NCBI GenBank assembly: GCA_964568675.1 | Contig: CAZMQV010000006.1 | Span: 15,944-79,943, forward strand | Length of the DNA: 64,000 nucleotides | From: UPXZ01 sp964568675 | GTDB taxonomy: Bacteria > Bacteroidota > Bacteroidia > Bacteroidales > Paludibacteraceae | Reading direction: 5' to 3' | Shown here: positions 63,708-64,000 of the stretch, piece after piece | Layout of the letters: each line of letters opens with the position of its first letter | Position numbering within the stretch: position 1 is the first letter of the stretch | The notes under the pieces: model-generated | The model's database searches: none | What the model was told of the DNA's origin: nothing | Seen by the model: the letters and a program-made list of their open reading frames with translations, nothing else | Position numbers and translations under genes: made by a program

Positions 63708-64000
63708 CATATATAAGCCGAAATTAATAAGAAAAACATTTATTCATTTTAATAAGCTAATAAGGATTTTTGTATTCGGTTTCTGCATTTCTCTACTAAG
63801 CTTGAATACAAATCCGCGCTTGTGGGCTTCTACGGGAACGCGAAGCCAATTTGAAGATTACGGTTTATCGGAAGACTAACTGTTACATAGCATAAGTTCG
63901 TTTACATCCTATTGCAATAGGGAAAATGTGGTGTGTCATTTTGTCATGTAACAATTAAGGTGGCAACTCATTTACCTCTCATTTTGTCGATTGACAATTT
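63708..64000. other. Intergenic end of window
   Basis: No gene can be supported here. A 60-codon plus-strand frame (63697-63879) begins inside the feo operator and has only a hydrophobic stretch, so it is not called. The region may contain the start of the next unit beyond the window. Confidence 0.4.

Noticed and set aside
63697..63879. 60-codon plus-strand frame near the right end
   Set aside because: Starts in the feo operator; only a generic hydrophobic stretch, no promoter or family match.

Overview
The window (about 64 kb, roughly 42-43% GC by eye) is chromosomal DNA of a member of the Bacteroidota, most likely order Bacteroidales (Paludibacter/Porphyromonas/Tannerella-like). The reasons are the repeated TAnnTTTGC promoter element typical of the phylum, the lack of Shine-Dalgarno sequences, a porG-uppS-bamA-skp-skp block laid out as in Porphyromonas, a C-terminal type IX secretion sorting domain, gldG, a GH97 enzyme, and families that are mostly found in this phylum (DUF4922, DUF4292, DUF5683, DUF6377, fused SpmAB). 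No rRNA, tRNA, CRISPR array or prophage was seen.

Layout. 1-11.1 kb (+): a near-complete peptidoglycan / N-acetylmuramic acid salvage locus. In order it carries a DUF4922 HIT-like protein (cut by the window edge), SpoIID-like transglycosylase, NamZ (GH171), a D-lactate-dehydrogenase-like FAD/Fe-S protein, MurT-like transporter, MurK-like kinase, MurQ etherase, and an AmiE-like serine hydrolase fused to an SGNH esterase. 11.3-12.2 kb: a decayed IS4-type transposase tail abuts a 5'-truncated SDR gene. 12.7-25.1 kb (-): a 1084-residue coiled-coil lipoprotein behind a strong promoter and long leader, a lipid-anchored alpha-2-macroglobulin with thioester, a phased 43-bp tandem repeat array, and a membrane-bound TPR/AraC regulator. 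25.7-32.9 kb (+): dut, TPR protein, DUF4292 lipoprotein, EnvC-like activator, parE, ygbA. 32.9-45.0 kb (-): the envelope biogenesis block porG-uppS-bamA-skp-skp, ybeY, spmAB, sucCD and a secreted nuclease with a type IX sorting domain. 45.5-53.5 kb: efp (+), GH97 enzyme with a DUF6377 regulator (-), a thermonuclease-like lipoprotein (-), dgkA-comF (+), argH (-). 53.5-57.3 kb (-): parA-parB-DUF5683-MltD. 57.3-57.7 kb: an AT-rich gap with a DnaA box and direct repeats. 57.7-60.7 kb (+): an orphan gldG and a NahK-like sugar kinase. 60.8-63.7 kb (-): a FeoA-FeoB fusion with a 46-residue Cys-rich partner and a dyad in its promoter.

How the genes fit together. The main theme is the cell envelope. 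The left end encodes an exo-lytic route from wall glycan to GlcNAc-6-phosphate plus D-lactate, apparently with its own lactate oxidase. The middle encodes outer-membrane assembly, undecaprenyl lipid synthesis/recycling (uppS, dgkA), amidase activation (EnvC) and type IX secretion parts. The right end holds chromosome partitioning, a possible origin-like region and ferrous iron uptake. The clearest unexplained features are the phased palindrome array at 22.7-23.0 kb, the role of the DUF4922 protein in muropeptide salvage, and the large lipoprotein with its approximately 280-nt leader.
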